Below are positions 35,240 through 45,761 of a DNA stretch of 64,000 nt, in pieces (position 1 is the first letter of the stretch; every line of letters begins with the position of its first letter). The notes beneath the pieces are model-generated. The model was not told where the DNA came from, ran no database searches, and saw only the letters and a list, made by a program, of their open reading frames with translations. The stretch is from Vanrija pseudolonga (taxonomy: Eukaryota; Basidiomycota; Tremellomycetes; Trichosporonales; Trichosporonaceae), in contig NC_085855.1 in the NCBI RefSeq assembly GCF_020906515.1, positions 1,674,001-1,738,000 of the forward strand, in the 5' to 3' direction. The position numbers were made by a program, and so were the translations under genes.

Positions 35240-38200
35240 TTTGGCTGGTGTGTGTGGGGCGGGCGGGGGGGGGGGTACGAAGCATCCCAAGAGGGCCCCC
35301 ACGGCCTTCTTATGAAGGTCGTCGTCGGGCAGCGAGCGAGCGGTTATCGCGCGTACTGTGGCGTGAGTCGAATGCCGAGGCAGGGAGGGCGGCCGTGCTA
35401 AGCGCCGGGACGACGCCGACGCCAAGCGCTGCCGACAAGCTGCCGCAGCTGGCCGCCGGCAACGATGCGCGGAGAAGTATGGAGAGAGCCGACGAGGTTT
35501 AGGCGTTGGCACAAGGCCCTCGAATCACTGTCACGCCTATGACTCAATCTCTGGCCCACGCCTAACATGTTACCTCCCCGTTGTTGGCGGAATTTCCCGA
35601 AACGCACACTGTGCCAGTTTCCCTTGAAGTAACATGGCCATGTCAGGAGTCACAAACGCCATTGTCCCTGTAACGATACACTGGAGTGAGCCAACCGAGC
35701 CAGCCTTGAAGGAGGCGGCACACGAGGTTGTCACTTTGTAATGAAGCCCCCAGCCAGCCCCGCCCGTCACAAAAACATGTCGGATGTGATGATGGTCGAC
35801 CGACTCCACCGCGGCAACGAGGTCAGCAGATGACGGATCGACAATGGGCAAGCCACGGCCGTGGAGAGCAAGCATCGCCATTGACGACGACGACTGACGC
35901 GACTGCCCACCCTCGCCCACACCTGCGTCAGGACACGACTATGATTGTAATTGAATTGCGACTCGCCATAGCGTCTCTTTTCTTTCTTTCAGTCGCCTTG
36001 GCTTTTGCTTTGAGTGACCCCCCAATACAGGCAGTCGTCCTTGCTCTTAGCTTGTAATGTATCGGGTTTCGCCCTGAGAAAACGCGTTTGGTGTCTCTCA
36101 ACTCTCACGTTAAACGGCCAGCTGGCCAGGTGCAGCCCTGATCAAGAAGCACACTAAGTAGACGCGCCACTAATAGTAACAGGCAGTTGCGTACTACACC
36201 ACTTACGTCAACGCAAGGCCGCTTGACGGCGTCAGAGTCTCACACGCGTAAGTAGAATGGGAGCAGCGCGGCGCGCAGGTGGACAGGCAGCGGCCAGTGG
36301 GGCGTAGGCGTGCGTGCGTGTGTGTGGGCACGCCGACGCGTGAAGGCGTGCATCCGCTCTCCATTTGCTCAACCCACCGCGCGCCGTCGCGACGAGACGG
36401 ACGCTGCCCAGAGCGCGGGTGTTGCCACGCAACAATCTGTAGTGTACCGTGGAATGCTCACTATGATGCAGCTGCCAGTAACAAGCCTTGCTGGCACCTG
36501 TGGATTGTTACGACACGGCGATGAAGCGTAAAATGTAAGGGAAGCGTGCAGTCGGGTTTCCCAGCAAGCAAGGTGGTGGCAACTTGCAGCCAAGCAGCCC
36601 AGCAAGCGGCGACCTAGGCCAGGTGGAGAATGGGCAGTTTCCCTGAAAAAGAGACGAGTCTGGCCCCTGAGTGTCCATGGGCAATGGCCACTGTGCGTCA
36701 CGCTTCCCTCGGGTATCATGCCTTCCTTGCTCTGGTCCTTTTACCCTGAATGATGCCCTTGTGCACAGGCCGGCAAGCCTCTGCTCTGATGTAGGGCTTG
36801 CTGCCTGCCTGGCCGTGCCCCGTGCCCCTCGTGCCCTTCGTGCCCCGTCACCACCTTCTTTGCTCTCCCTCCCCGTCGTCGTGGCTCTCCTCTGCTCTGA
36901 TGCCCTCCCTCCCATCCAGTCAACTCGCCATTTGCCTCTAGACTCTACGGCGCGCTATCGCAGCCAAGGAACAGGTTGCAAGCCTTGTTGCCCCTTGTCG
37001 TCGCCCACCCACCCACCACCCTCTCCCACCTTCCTCCCACCGCCTTGCCCCCTCCTCTCCCCTTTCCAACCCGCCGTTTCATTACCTCGACATTGAACAC
37101 CCACTACCACCTACTTGCCTCTGGTCTCGTCGTCGTCGACAAGGGAACATCCAACTTGCACCTCGCACATCCATCTCCTTCTCCCAAAAGTGTCATCCTT
37201 CCTTTTGCACGCACTCGTCATAATACACACACACATTGACGACGTCGGCAACACCACCACCACCATCAACCTCGTTCCCTTCCCTGGCATCACCGGAATC
37301 GTGGCCCCACGCTCGCACCGGTCCACCCTCATCCCTCCTCCTCCCGCCCTCACTGCTTCCGTCTGGTCGCCCCCTTTGGCCGCCGCCTCCTCCGCCTCCG
37401 CCGCCGCCGCCAGCCGCTGGCTTGCGAGCCACCTTCGCACCTGCCTGCCTAATCTTTGACTGCCAGCAGCAGCTACATTGCGTCGACCGAACAAAGAGGA
37501 GAACAACTGTCATCGCATCATCTCACAGCAACGACACACTGCGTCACTCAGCACACCTAGACAACCAGATCCACATTTCAGTCTCGTCTTACTCGGCCTC
37601 GATCGATCGTCCCTCATCCCCGTTGCCGCCTTCCTTCACCTGCATCGTCACCACCGTCAACGACCCCATCGTACGCTCGCGCGCACGGAGCATAGGCGCC
37701 GCGCGCCGCTCCTTCTTCACCCGCACATCGCTGGACGATCCGCACTTGTAAAAACGGCAGACGGCAGAGTCGACTAGCCTCGCAACCCCAAGTCTTTGGT
37801 TGAACCGATCCATCCCCGAAAGTCAGTCGCCGTTGCGCTCGCATCCGCGCCAGCTCGACATTGCTCGCAACCACCCTCTGCAGCATCAGCCCAGGCGGCG
37901 TCACCAGGCAGTGTATCCAACGCAGGACCGTTGAGCCGCATCTCGCATTTCTTTCACTCGACTTCGGCCTAGGTGAGTCTTCCTTCGCATCTTCGCATCC
38001 CCTCCACCCTTGTCGTCCCTGTTGTTCCCTATGTCTCTGCCCCCCAATTTCTCCAATGCCTAGCGGTCTGTGGGCAATGGGTTTGTCACCACCCACACTC
38101 TCGAGCCGTCTTTGAGCGTGGATCAGCAGCGCAGAGCCTGGAGCCGCAGCGCATGGATCTGCACCGCCGGGCGGGTGTAACGATGGCCGCGTCCCGCCTG

Positions 38201-38286
38201 CCCACTTCACTTTCATCCGCGTGATCACACCCAAAGCTGACAGACACGACAGCGCGATATCGTGTCCCTCTTGCACTGCGGAAATC
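35240..38286. other. long intergenic and leader region of PHD gene
   Basis: This 3-kb region has a G run of 11 near 35265 and becomes pyrimidine-rich from about 36750 to 37700. A likely leader intron spans 37973-38252 (donor GTGAGT, branch AGCTGAC, acceptor GACAG), ending 34 nt before the ATG at 38287. A minus-strand frame at 35570-35920 and a plus-strand hydrophobic frame ending 36057 have no family resemblance and are not called. Confidence 0.5.
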
Positions 38287-40995
38287 ATGAACGGCGGTGT
38301 CATCTTCGAGTCAAACGCGCACACTCAGCTTCACCCAGCTCCAGTGCTCAAGCAAGAACTCATCACCGAGCACTACGCCATCACCGCAAAGCGGCCGTCC
38401 AACAAGGACAGGATGAGTCGACCCGCAAAGGTCAACACGACCTATGCGGCCGACCCCCAGCAACAGCAGCCGCCGCCGCTCTCAGACCCCTACATGTCCA
38501 CTCCCACCTCCCATACACACGCTCAGTTCCCTCCAAACTATCCCGGCGGAATTCCACCAGGGCCTGCTCCATTCTACCAGCAGCAGCAACAGCCTCCTCC
38601 CCCGGGCCAGTTCTACCCCTACCCGCAGCAGCAGCAGCCACCGCAGCAACAACAACCACCACCACCAGTACCCGGCCCATCACGACGATTGAGTAATTCG
38701 GCAGAGTTTCCACCAGCCCAGCCTTCCATGTACCAGGGCGAGCCGGCGGCAACTGGTTACAACCCACCTGGGCCCATGTGGGAAACAGCATCGTCATCTT
38801 CTTCTCACAAGCGCAAGCGCAGCAATTCGTCGCAGCGAGAGGAGATTAGAACTCCGCGCAAGAACTCTCAGAGTTCGTTACCGGATGTTAATGACGGCAG
38901 GCCGACGACCCAAAGATCGGGTAACCCGTCGACTCGGTCCCAGCTACCCACGCCACCATCGACCGGAGGCAATTTGTCCACACCGGTCATGTCCACCCGT
39001 ACCTTGACAGACGAGCGGCCGTTAGCAAGGATCGACGAGCGTGAGGCGCCTCACGGCGTCTTCGTCACCACCACAGAGGATGAAGGACGCAAGTTGGGCT
39101 TGGTACAGAACTCGAACGGTACCGAGGCCGTCGAGGCTGCACCAGCCCGCGGCCCACCACGCACCACAACAACGACCGTGTTATCAGTAAACTCGACTAC
39201 CGGTGCTGCGTCTGTTGGAAGGGATACGCTTCTGCAGTCCGAACTGGCATGGGTCCACACGACTCCTGCCGCTCCTGGCCGCAAGGCGCCTCCTCCCCCT
39301 CCTCGCACCCCAGAGCCCCGCACCCCCAACTCGGAGACTCGCGCCCTGCCAGACGAGGACGCCGACACGCCTGGCACCAAGGAGACCAAGATCAAGAAGC
39401 GCTTGTCGGCCTTCAAGTCGACGACGTCGCCGGGAGCCGAGCCAATGTTCTCCATCCGTCTCGACATGGGCCAGGGTCACCTCAGCCGAGTCGCCCTTCG
39501 CAAGGATATGGCTCTCGCGTTCATTGGGTACGACAAGACCACGCATGTCGTGGAGGAGAGGAGGAGCAAGGACGAGGATGGCTGGGCAGCACTTGCCAAG
39601 GCACCGTCTGCTCGCCCAGTGAGGCCAGAGTGGCCCGACGACGAAGCCCCGTGGAAGATTGGCAGCGGAAACAAGCGTGCTCGCCAACTCCGCGATGAGA
39701 AGGAGCGGACCACACTCCTACGCCGATACTTTGAGACGTCCAGTGATGACGAGGACGAACCGCAGGCAGAGGCATCTCCAGCTCGCCAAGGCAACGGTCA
39801 CGCGAAGAACGTCATCCGCGTCAGGCAACTGCCTATTCCTGTTGTCCCCGGCCCCGCGTCTGGCCCCGACGAGTGGGAGATCAACCCTTCGGACGCCCGC
39901 ACGGCCCTCGTCAACACCCTCCGCCGTGGTCGCAGGTCAGCAGCAGTACAGGCCGCCGCCCATGCCGCCCAGAGCGCCACAATGCCCACGATGCCCACCG
40001 GCGTCATTGCTTGTGTTTGCAAGCAGACGACGGGAGCCAATGGGCAGATGATTTCTTGCGCCTCTTGCAAGACATGGCACCACCTCGCGTGCATCGGCCT
40101 GGAGGAGGTCCAGATCGCTCCCAACTGGGTCTGTGAGCCGTGCGTCGTTCAGGCACGCCGGGCGACATTCTCGACACCTCGAGGCAGTGCCAACCGCTTC
40201 ACCTCATCCGAGCGCTCTGCCTCTGCCTTCCGTGGAGACCAAGCGCTCGCTCTTGCTCCTTCGCCAATGTTCGCTGGCGAGGCTGTCCGTGCTGCGTCGA
40301 GCACCGCAGGGTCTGCACCAGGCACAAGAACGCCCTTCTCTCCCACTCGCGGGCACCAGCGCGCGCGCGTCCTGTCGTATGGCAACGACCTCTGGGGTGT
40401 GTCGAACGAGGAGGGTCCAAGCACGCCAGTACCCGCAGCGCGACTCCCCGATAGGTTCTCGACACCTCGGGCGGACGAGCCGGCGTTTGACGTCAACTCG
40501 ACGCCATCGCGCCATCTCAGTACCGACCCGCGGATGGCTGGCCAATTCAACAGCCTGTTCTCAATGACGCCATTGATGGGCCGCTCGAGAAATACGTCGG
40601 CCATGTTGGTTGGAGGGGAAACGCCGACACCGATGCCAATGGGAAACCGAGGCCGCAACGTGTCTGGCTTACTGCCATTCTCCGAGGGTGTCAAGGGCCG
40701 ACACGAGTTCCTTCAGGGCCTCACGGCCGACAGACGACCCCCGCACACTGACGGGCCGGGGTCACCTATGCGCCGACCTGGTGGCGGACTCTTGAACCCA
40801 CCGCCAGTGTCACCCTCCCCATATGGCGGGATTGGGCACGGCCACCGGCGGACGTTGAGCGGCACGCTCAACCCGCCAAAGTTTGGTCAGAGCCAGATGA
40901 GATCGGCCTCGAGAAGCGGTCTGGGTTTGGGTATGGTGACGGACCGTGATGAGGAGGACGATGAGTCGCGGCCGCGTGCGAGGAGCAACGAGTAG
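38287..40995 (+). CDS. PHD-finger nuclear regulator, unassigned
   Basis: One uninterrupted exon gives about 902 residues from the ATG at 38287. A start at 38413 (MSRPAKV) is an alternative. The N-terminal 150 residues are Gln/Pro-rich with poly-Gln and poly-Pro runs. A Lys/Arg-rich segment (SHKRKRSNSS) could be a nuclear signal. A C4HC3 PHD finger is complete: C576-x1-C578-x12-C591-x2-C594-x4-H599-x2-C602-x13-C616-x2-C619, with Trp at 597 and 614. PHD fingers commonly read histone H3 tails. The C-terminal 280 residues are Ser/Pro/Thr-rich and disordered-looking, with repeated STPR-like motifs. The remaining sequence does not let me assign it to Cti6, Bye1, Snt2 or another named protein. Confidence 0.85.
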   Translation: MNGGVIFESNAHTQLHPAPVLKQELITEHYAITAKRPSNKDRMSRPAKVNTTYAADPQQQQPPPLSDPYMSTPTSHTHAQFPPNYPGGIPPGPAPFYQQQQQPPPPGQFYPYPQQQQPPQQQQPPPPVPGPSRRLSNSAEFPPAQPSMYQGEPAATGYNPPGPMWETASSSSSHKRKRSNSSQREEIRTPRKNSQSSLPDVNDGRPTTQRSGNPSTRSQLPTPPSTGGNLSTPVMSTRTLTDERPLARIDEREAPHGVFVTTTEDEGRKLGLVQNSNGTEAVEAAPARGPPRTTTTTVLSVNSTTGAASVGRDTLLQSELAWVHTTPAAPGRKAPPPPPRTPEPRTPNSETRALPDEDADTPGTKETKIKKRLSAFKSTTSPGAEPMFSIRLDMGQGHLSRVALRKDMALAFIGYDKTTHVVEERRSKDEDGWAALAKAPSARPVRPEWPDDEAPWKIGSGNKRARQLRDEKERTTLLRRYFETSSDDEDEPQAEASPARQGNGHAKNVIRVRQLPIPVVPGPASGPDEWEINPSDARTALVNTLRRGRRSAAVQAAAHAAQSATMPTMPTGVIACVCKQTTGANGQMISCASCKTWHHLACIGLEEVQIAPNWVCEPCVVQARRATFSTPRGSANRFTSSERSASAFRGDQALALAPSPMFAGEAVRAASSTAGSAPGTRTPFSPTRGHQRARVLSYGNDLWGVSNEEGPSTPVPAARLPDRFSTPRADEPAFDVNSTPSRHLSTDPRMAGQFNSLFSMTPLMGRSRNTSAMLVGGETPTPMPMGNRGRNVSGLLPFSEGVKGRHEFLQGLTADRRPPHTDGPGSPMRRPGGGLLNPPPVSPSPYGGIGHGHRRTLSGTLNPPKFGQSQMRSASRSGLGLGMVTDRDEEDDESRPRARSNE

Positions 40996-42201
40996 GGTAG
41001 GAGTGGCACGGCGAGTAGCAGCTCGTAGGGACAGGCAGCTGTATGAAGTGTGAGTTGTAGCTAAGGTGTGCGAAATAGCCGCAGCTGCTGACACGCACCA
41101 AGGTAGTTAGTTGACTGACTCGGAAGTCATGATTTGCTTTGCAATGCAGTCTTGGTATCTTGGTGTGGTCATGTAGTGGAAGCCGTTCGCGGCGATGTAG
41201 GGACTGCAGTTGCAGACAGTATGTAGTCGGTATGAAGTCGTACACATGGTCAGTTACGGTCAGCTTTTCTGGAGAGGTTAGCTGAGACGAGGGGTGGTAC
41301 TCACTAGATTGAGTACGGAGACGATGTCCGGTGGGAAGTGGATGAGAAGGGAAGAGGGGAAGATAGCTCGGGCGCGAGGGTGAGGGGAATGGCGACGGTG
41401 AGGGTGTGATGGAGACGTAGGATTGGAGCTGTGTGCGTTGACGAGAGGGGAGAGAGAGAGGAGCAGTGGGAACAAGACGTCAAGATGCGAAGAAGTAGAC
41501 AAGGGAAGTATGTCAACGCGTCTGGCAGAAGAGAGGGAGAGAGAGAGAGGAAGAGTAAGTGTGAATGGGAGAGTCACGACGAGGCGAGACGCGTTAAGGC
41601 AGCCCGAGACCAGACCAACCAAGGGTTAGGGAGGGAGCGAGGGAGGGCAGTGCGACCCGAACACGAACGCGGTCGCGTCTCAGGAATGCGGGGCACCGAG
41701 GAGCGGGCGCATGTTTGAATACGTGTCATTACCCCCCTCGGACGCTGCCTTGTCAATTGGAAAACAGGCCATCCATGAATCCCGAAACCATTTGCTTCCG
41801 CTGCCCTTGCCTCGCCTCGGTCCACTCCGCCGTCGCTGCTGTCTACGCCAGTCGTGCCACTGAGCACGCCACAAGCGAGCCCTAGTATGGGCAATTGGCA
41901 GCGACGTGACTCGAGAGACGGATGGACGACGGAGAGCGACACTGGCGACGGCTGCAGCAGCTGCAGCGGAGCATCGGCATAGCGAACAACTGCATCTCTC
42001 TCTCTCTCTCTCTTGCCTTGTAAGATCCACACATTCACACTTCTCGGTTTCGTTCTAGAGCAGAGACGGACGTGACGGACAACGCACACGAACACGCACA
42101 CCTAGACGAGGAGGCTACGAAAACGCAACGGCCCCCCCAAACAAAAGGAACACGACAACACCTTCCTTCCCCTCCTTTCCATCTCCCATCTCACCTCCAT
42201 C
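40996..42201. other. intergenic with GA/CT simple repeats
   Basis: This 1.2-kb region between two plus-strand genes contains GA-rich runs near 41447-41460 and 41523-41555 and a CT dinucleotide run near 41995-42013. The leader just before the next ATG is pyrimidine-rich. No gene is supported. Confidence 0.5.
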
Positions 42202-45196
42202 ATGTCGACAGTAGACGGCAGCAGCGCGCCCCAGTCGCCCGCCGAGTCGTCGCTCGCGACGTCCATCTTCAGCGCCAAGTCGCCCGCCGACTCCGACGGG
42301 CACGCGGCGCGCGCCGCCAAGTGGCGCTTCGCGACGCAGGTCGTCGCCGTCGACTCGAGCGACAACGCGCACGGCGCTAGCAGCGTGCCCATCTTCCAGA
42401 CGGCGACCTTCAAGGGCATGGACGGCCAGTACGACTACACGCGCTCGGGCAACCCGACGCGCGGCGGTCTCGAGTCGCACCTCGCTCGCATCTACTCGGC
42501 GCACCAGGCGTTCGCGCTCAGCACCGGCATGACCTGCCTCGACGTCATCCTCCGCCTCGTCAAGCCTGGCGAGACGGTGCTCGCAGGCGACGACCTGTAC
42601 GGCGGCACTAACCGCCTGCTGACCTACGCCAAGTCGCACGGCGGTGTGGACGTGCGCCACGCTGACACGACCGACGTCGCCGCGCTCATTCCCCACCTTG
42701 GCAAGGGCAACAAGTGAGTTGAGCATCGGGCGGGAGGGCGGCACGGCGGGTGGGACGACGACGGGCGTGGTTGCCGCTGGCATCTCGCGGCTTTGGCGTC
42801 GTGTAAAATCAGCTGCAGCCACTGCCGCCGCTTGGACCCCCCGCCTCGTGCCTCTGCCTCTGTGCCACTCGTACCATGGCTGACTTTTACAGTGTCAAGA
42901 TGGTGCTCCTCGAGTCGCCTACCAACCCCTTGCTCAAGATCGCCGACATCCAGGAGATCTCCGCGACCGTCAAGGCCGCCGCGCCCGACGCCATCATCGT
43001 CGTCGACAACACCATGCTCTCGCCCTACCTCCAGCGCCCGCTCGAGCTGGGCGCCGACATCGTCTACGACTCGGCGACAAAGTACCTCTCTGGCCACCAC
43101 GACGTCATGGCCGGCATCATCGCCACGGGCAACCCCCAGGCGTCCAAGGACATTGCATGGCTCATCAACGCCATGGGCTCGGGCTTGGCGCCGTTCGACT
43201 CTTTCCTTCTCCTCCGCGGTGTCAAGACGCTCGCCCTCCGCATGGACAAGCAGCAGGCCAACGCGCAGATCGTCGCCAACTACCTCGACGCGCTGGGATT
43301 CAAGGTCCACTACCCCGGCCTCAAGAGCCACCCCAAAGCCGACATCCACTGGAAGCAGGCCAGCGGCGCCGGTGCCGTCCTGTCCGTGCTCACCGACGAC
43401 ACGCAGCTGTCGGAGCGCGTCGTGTCGGCCGCGCGCCTCTGGGGCGTGTCCGTGTCGTTTGGCGCTGTCAACTCGCTCATCTCGATGCCCTGTCTCATGT
43501 CGCACGCCTCGATCCCCGCCCACATCCGCGCCGAGCGCGGCCTGCGCGAGGACCTGATCCGCCTCTGTGTCGGTATCGAGGACCCCCGCGACCTGCTCGA
43601 CGACCTCGAGCACGCCCTCATCGTCTCGGGCGCCATCGTGCCCAACGTCGACCCTTCGCTGCTGCCCTCTGACAAGCTCGCCGAGGTCTTCCGCACCAAC
43701 CCCGGCCAGTGGGGCATTGAGCGCGCGCGCTTCTTCCGCAGGCCCAACGTCGAGGCCTTGATCGACGGCGTGTCCCGCGGCCTCGCCCTCGACGGCGTCA
43801 AGACGATCGACTCGGACATTGTCGTCTCGGCCCCCGGCAAGGTCATCCTCTTTGGAGAGCACGCAGTCGTGCACGGCGTGGTGGGTGAACAAACGGATTA
43901 GATATAAAGAAGTCAAAATTCTCACACATAACCTCATACATTGTTGTCTTACCTGCTACATTTATGCAGACTGCTATCGCGACGTCTCTCAACCTCCGCT
44001 GCTACGGTGTGCTTGCGCCGCGCACCGACGGCAAGGTGGCCATCACCGCTCCCGACCTCGAGGCCGAGCACGCGTGGGAGATTTCCTCGCTCCCATGGGA
44101 CCTTGTTCCCCCGCGTGAGGGCTCGGCCGCCGACGAGAAGCTCGACCCCGTGCTGCTCGCCGCGCTCGAGAAGCTCGTCGCCCAGGACAAGCCCACCAAG
44201 ACGGGCGCGAGCGCATCTATTGCGTTCCTGTACCTCTTCATGGCTATCGCCCGTGAGAGCACTGAGGCGTGAGTATTAGTAGCAGTGTGGCGTTGCCTCA
44301 CTCCGTTGCTGACACCCCCCAGCCCTGCCACCACCCTCACTGTCTCCGCCAACCTCCCCATCGGCGCCGGCCTCGGCTCGTCGGCCGCGTTCAGCACGTG
44401 CGTTGCGTCCGCTCTGCTGGTCGCGCACGAGCGCGTGCACGTCCCCGACGCGGGATCGATCGACCCGTCGCACGTCGACGACGTCGACTCGTGGGCCTTC
44501 CTCGCCGAGAAGGTGCTGCACGGTAACCCGAGCGGCATTGACAACGCCGTCGCCGTCCGCGGCGGCGCTGTGGCCTTCACCCGCGCTATCGAGGGCAAGG
44601 AGGGCGGCATGGACTCTATCCGCGGCTTCGACTCGATCCGCCTCCTTCTCACCAACACGCGTGTGCCGCGCGACACCAAGTCGCTCGTCGCCGGCGTGGC
44701 CGCCAAGCGCGCCGCCGAGCCTCACGTCGTCGACCCGGTCCTCGGCCAGATCCAGGACATTTCTGACGAGGCCCGCGGCCTGCTGGACGGCTCGACCAAG
44801 ACGTCGCGCAACGGCTTCGTGTCGCGCCTCGAGGCGCTCATGCGCGACAACCACGGCCACCTGCGCACCCTTGGTGTGTCGCACCCGTCGCTCGAGGCCG
44901 TCGTCAACGCGACTGCCGCTGCGCCGTTCAACCTCACCACCAAGCTGACCGGCGCCGGTGGTGGAGGCTGCGCGGTGACGCTTATCCCGGACACGTTTGA
45001 CGACGCGCACCTCGAGTCGCTGCTCGCCAACCTCCGCGCGCTTGGCGCCGAGCCCTACCTCACCACGCTCGGCGGCCCCGGTCTCGGCGTGCACACCCGC
45101 ACGCCGTCCGACCTGAGCTCGACGCTCGTGGCTGCCGGCCCGGCCGGCCTCGAGTCGTGGGCCTCTGGCCTCAATGCCCAGTGGGTTCACTCGTAA
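42202..45196 (+). CDS. cystathionine beta-lyase / mevalonate kinase fusion
   Basis: Exons 42202-42713, 42893-43880, 43970-44268 and 44323-45196 give 890 residues. Residues 1 to about 420 are a PLP-dependent cystathionine beta-lyase (Str3-like), cleaving cystathionine to homocysteine: YDYTRSGNPTR, LESPTNPLLK, VDNTMLSPYLQ and YDSATKYLSGHHD with the likely PLP Lys234. After a linker of about 60 residues, residues 479-890 are a complete mevalonate kinase, the ERG12 step of sterol synthesis: SAPGKVILFGEHAVVHG (483-499), the GHMP loop PIGAGLGSSAA (612-622) and KLTGAGGGGC. Exon 2 alone encodes the end of the lyase, the linker and the start of the kinase with no stop. No Met occurs between the lyase MSHASIP and the kinase core, so a separate kinase start is unlikely. 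A shared transcript made into two proteins is not excluded. Confidence 0.92.
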
Positions 45197-45761
45197 AGAG
45201 TGATATCTGTTTCTGCTTCGCTTTGGCGGGCAGATTTGCTGTTCCAACACAGCCTGGGCCGCGTTTTGTTTCCTCATTCTCTCCATTCTGTCAGCATAGT
45301 GCATCCAACTGTACAACATTGCATTGAACAACACCAACAACAACAAACATAAAATATAGTCTGTATACCCCAATGAACCGTGTCGATGATGAGGAGCGCG
45401 ACGGTGTGGGTTCGGTGCGGAGGTCGGCACGACGCAGCGGCGGCTAGCCAGTCACGAAGCCGCGGAGCAGTCATCGCCGTGTGTTCTTGGGCAGGCAGGA
45501 GCATTGGACGAGCTGCTCTTCGTCGCTGCTGTCAGCGAGCAAGCCACGCAGCGCCATCACCTCCGGTAGCACCTCTGGAATCAATCAACGTCCTCACGAT
45601 GCAGGCTGCCCACTTCCAACGGCCAATATGGAATCCAGGGTGAATGATTTTTCGTTATCTCGCGCCATGATCGGAAGTGCCGCGACAAAGGCATCAACTT
45701 TAAATAGCCCAATTCCGCTTGTTGCATCTCGCCACTCCTTCTGTCTTCACACTCACTCACG
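45197..45761. other. intergenic, no gene seen
   Basis: This spacer holds AT-richer sequence near 45290-45370, probably the 3' end region of the fusion gene, and the promoter of the acid phosphatase gene. No coding sequence is supported. Confidence 0.5.

Noticed and set aside
35570-35920. 116-residue minus-strand frame (MGEGGQSRQSS...)
   Set aside because: It looks more protein-like than most, but its third-position bias is weak, there is no splice or promoter support, and no family is recognised.
35940-36057. hydrophobic plus-strand peptide frame of 38 residues
   Set aside because: It resembles a signal peptide, but sits alone in an AT-richer spacer with no continuing exon found.
43500-43830. 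Splitting the fusion gene into separate lyase and kinase genes
   Set aside because: There is no stop, no intron and no kinase start codon in this part of exon 2, so two genes cannot be drawn from the sequence.
42624-43937. 437-residue minus-strand open frame
   Set aside because: It mirrors the fusion gene; GC-rich codon use on the coding strand creates long antisense frames. No domain is recognisable and it crosses the kinase introns.
44276-45430. 384-residue minus-strand open frame
   Set aside because: It is the antisense shadow of the mevalonate kinase part, rich in Arg/Glu/Val as such shadows are.
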